Origin: Erythrocercus mccallii
Taxonomy: Eukaryota; Chordata; Aves; Passeriformes; Dicruridae
Assembly: GCA_013397435.1 (NCBI GenBank)
Contig: VZRG01000159.1
Coordinates: forward strand, 803,241 to 867,240
Direction: 5' to 3'
Length of the DNA stretch: 64,000 nt
Shown piece after piece: positions 61,334 through 64,000 of this stretch (within the stretch, counting starts at the first letter, position 1; each line of letters starts with the position of its first letter). The notes under the pieces were generated by a model, which saw only the letters and a list, made by a program, of their open reading frames with translations, made no database searches and was not told the origin of the DNA. The position numbers and the translations under genes were made by a program.

Positions 61334-64000
61334 CTGTACGAAGCAAACAAGAATTGAATGACGCTGTAACAAAACCCAAGCACTGGATTGCAAGCTGAAA
61401 AGCAGTCAGTGTTCTCACATTAATAGGAACATTTTAAACACCAGATCACAGCTGCCTGAAGCCAAATGGACTCACATTTTGAAAGCATTTGCATGCCTTA
61501 CACAACGCAAAAATTATAAGAAGAAAATAACAAAACATACAACCTACCCAGAATCTGGCAATTAAAGAAGCCTCAAATTAAAATGTGTACTTTGAGAGCC
61601 CTTAAAACAATTTTTGAATCAGGTATGGAAAAGGCAGCATTGTTTCACACTGGATAAAATGAAATGAAAATTTAGCTGTTAGTGTTTGAGAGCATGTCTC
61701 TTAGTCACACCTGAACACAGTAAAAACGATCCTTTTCACACATACCACAAAGAAGCTAATCAGGCAGGGGTTGATTTCTGCTCACTCGAGTCACAGGGAA
61801 GAAAATACTGTTTTCAGTACAGCTGGGTTATCATCCACTATTTGTTTGGAAAATGACTGGGTATCCCAAACTGAAAGCTACACTGTCAGTCTTTTTAGCT
61901 GTATTTTATTGGGCACGTGTCCATCACTGAGAAGTTAATATGGGTGCCAGATACACAGCCTGAAAACTAAAACTGGGACAAATTTGACTCTTCCAGCTAA
62001 ACTTCAAACACAACCACGGTTAGCAACCCTTGCTCTACAGCTCCTTGCAATTTGTTTATACTTTTACTTATAGCTCAGGTATATTAAATACCTTTCAATG
62101 ACTCTAGCACTGCATGGTTGCAAAGCAAAATCCACAAAATTCCTCATGAGGCTGCATGGTCTTTTCTGAAATGATGGAGAAACTGAAATCCAGAGTTTTA
62201 ATGTTGAATTTAACTCACAGAACTTCACTCATCAAAAACTTGGCTATCTACTCAAAAGTAGTTGCTGAGGACTTTTCTACAATCACCTCCAAAAGATAAT
62301 TCATAAAACAGATATGAGGAGATAAACCCTAGTGACACATGATTAGAGAACTAACTTGAACTGAATTCCCAGGTCCTAGACAGCTGAAGCTGAATGAAAT
62401 GAATGCCACCACCAAGGATTTGCCTGCAAATGTCAGTATCCTATTCTCTTGCCACTTTACTGCTGTTTTTAGGGGAATTCTGTCATGGCAACCTGCCCAC
62501 CAAGCGCTGAATCAGATGGAGGTTGTGCTTCCCTGGCCTGGCTGCCCAGTTGCAGATGTGGCAGCTGGCTTGGCACTGGTGCATGGCTCTCCCGTGGGTC
62601 GGTTCTGGACACTGGCCGGCAGTCGGGAGCTCCAGCTGGATCAGAGGGCAGCTTTGCTGCACTGGACAACAAATGCACGTCAAATACCCACTAATTATTT
62701 ACTTAGCAAGGGAGGCCCATCTCAGATGACACCAATTCACACTTAGCACAGAGCCACATGCTGGCACTTGGCATCTTGTTTTGCTTAACTCAGACCCCTC
62801 CTACTCCCCCCCAAATGGCAGCAGTTTCTTCATTAGTCAGAGGTTCTGCTTGTGGTATAGCAAGCTGAGTATTTTTCATACAATTTATGACTCATAATTC
62901 ATAGAAAGGCAGTAGTTGGTTTTACATTTCCTATAGTTGAAATACTTCACTGGCATCAACACATTACTAAGAGCAATTTTAAATCAACAGAAAAATATTA
63001 TGTATGAAGGAAAGAATTTCCCACAATGTTTCTTCCTCTTTCTTTTTTCTTCTTGTGGATACATTTCTAAAGTACTGGCAAATTCACATCCTAATGCTCA
63101 GTATTCTCATCATCCAGGGACTCTGGGCTTTACAGCCTTGTTCCACACAGCTGCTAACACACTCTGTCCCATTTACAGCAGCTGGATCTAGCCTTAGGTC
63201 ACAAGACTTAGTTTCCTAAATTAAATGTTCTCTATAAGCATATTTGGGCTGGTTTAGATGTTGGGTAACGATTGTATTAATGATTAATAAAACAGTCCAC
63301 ATGGTCCATTCCTCCCTCTATGATCTGTGCTGGCTGTACACAATTCAAAGGGGCTAAAATAGGAGAAATTTTTATCACCACCATTGTGATACCATCTCTG
63401 AAAGGATGCTGCAACTTCCTCCTTGTTGGCCATTGCCTGTGTCTGAAAAGCAGAGAAAAATGACACTGGCCTTCCTGAAGCTGCATGTTCTACCTTCAGC
63501 ACAGTTTAGGGGATTCATATTTACACTTCAGTGGGAATAATGTGAGGGAACAGACACAATACATTCCACTGTGCATAGCTGGATAACCTAAGAGGCCAGC
63601 AAGAGCTTGGGACCAGCAGGTATGTCAGTGGCCACGTCACCCTTGCAAGCCTCCAGTGCAACAGCAGCCCTGTGCTCCAGCTCCCCAGTTCTCATCTTTC
63701 CTTAGGTCAGCTCCCACCCTCCAAAGGGTTTGCTCAGCATTTACATTTCTGCTGGAAAAAATGAAGTAAGTTTTTTTGTGGTTCAAAAGAACACCTGTGA
63801 TTCTCCTGTACAGCATCCCACAGCTCAAGCCCTTTGCCCTGTAACTCTCGAGACACCAATATCACCAGTTTCTGATACTAATGCACAAAAACCTCACATC
63901 ATCTCCAAGCAAATGAAGAGTGATCAAAAGAAAAAAAAAATACAAAAATCCACATACAAAAGGTAAAAGGTTTTCCTCAGAGGCAGATCACCTATAATTC
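61334..64000 (-). other. LATS2: LATS2 intron 2 (partial)
   Basis: Everything right of exon 3 is intronic if exon 2 lies outside the window. A GC-richer patch at about 62460-62690 is open in several overlapping frames on both strands (up to 115 codons), with no domain. I searched for the LATS2 N-terminus (expected to begin MRPKTFPATTYSG) and did not find it. Confidence 0.8.

Larger units (their letters stand above)
51114..64000 (-). other. LATS2: LATS2 gene, exons 3-8 and introns; 5' exons lie past the right edge
   Basis: LATS2 is an NDR-family AGC serine/threonine kinase of the Hippo pathway. With MOB1 it phosphorylates YAP and TAZ, causing their cytoplasmic retention and decay; MST1/2 and MAP4K kinases activate it. 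Six coding segments (61201-61333, 57761-59298, 54455-55037, 53644-53826, 52345-52451 and 51114-51608) join in frame to 1,012 codons and a stop. LATS2, not LATS1, is indicated by KVDTHALYAMKTL in the N-lobe, KVINWESTLHIP, and the C-terminus VDQTGACQPVYV. Exon 2 (start codon and N-terminal half of the UBA domain) was not found up to base 64000. Human LATS2 has about 114 residues before this point. Confidence 0.97.

Noticed and set aside
63277..63502. Minus-strand frame reading AMANKEEVAASFQRWYH, which looks protein-like
   Set aside because: No homologous family recognised, no LATS2 N-terminal sequence in it, and it sits in intron 2. No evidence of an exon beyond a CAG by chance.
1..64000. CRISPR arrays, operons, phage or other prokaryotic systems, or an endogenous retrovirus
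   Set aside because: The window is spliced vertebrate DNA. There are no regularly spaced direct repeats with spacers, no closely packed gene rows, and no LTR pair or gag/pol/env-like frames.

Overview
The window is vertebrate nuclear DNA, most likely from a bird. It carries the 5' part of XPO4 (exportin-4) and most of LATS2 (a Hippo-pathway kinase). Both lie on the minus strand, head to tail, in the same order and orientation as I recall for human chromosome 13q12. The case for a bird is the CR1 LINE 3' ends (one still shows the typical tail of the CR1 reverse-transcriptase ORF), few interspersed repeats overall, and compact introns. A crocodilian or turtle cannot be excluded from sequence alone. 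I cannot name the species.

Layout, left to right. 1-25,603 is XPO4 exons 4 to 1, read right to left. Intron 3 is only 242 bp, intron 2 about 3.6 kb and intron 1 about 20.5 kb. The four exons encode the first 156 residues. XPO4 starts in a CpG island at about 24.88-25.91 kb, which contains a 40-base assembly gap in the promoter. A CR1 3' end abuts the island. 26-49 kb is intergenic: no recognisable gene, several CR1 fragments of different ages, short palindromes, simple repeats and pyrimidine-rich blocks. About 49.2-51.1 kb is the likely LATS2 3' UTR. 51,114-61,333 holds LATS2 coding exons 8 to 3. The start-codon exon (exon 2) and the 5' UTR exon lie beyond the right edge, so 61,334-64,000 is LATS2 intron 2.

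I traced ten coding exons with GT-AG junctions and checked phase at each. The XPO4 segments sum to 468 nt (156 codons). The LATS2 segments sum to 3,039 nt (1,012 codons plus stop). The LATS2 kinase domain and C-terminal tail align with human LATS2 without an indel through the hydrophobic-motif threonine. The extra length relative to human (about 38 residues) is all in the large disordered exon 4.

The two genes are not known to share a pathway. XPO4 exports eIF5A and SMAD3 from the nucleus. LATS2 phosphorylates YAP/TAZ. Their adjacency looks like ordinary conserved synteny. I found no undescribed genetic system. The observations most worth checking are two 8-mer miR-302/372-family seed matches in the LATS2 3' UTR beside a proximal poly(A) signal, a weak LATS2 exon 4 donor whose read-through would give a kinase-less protein, and the CR1 end at the edge of the XPO4 promoter.
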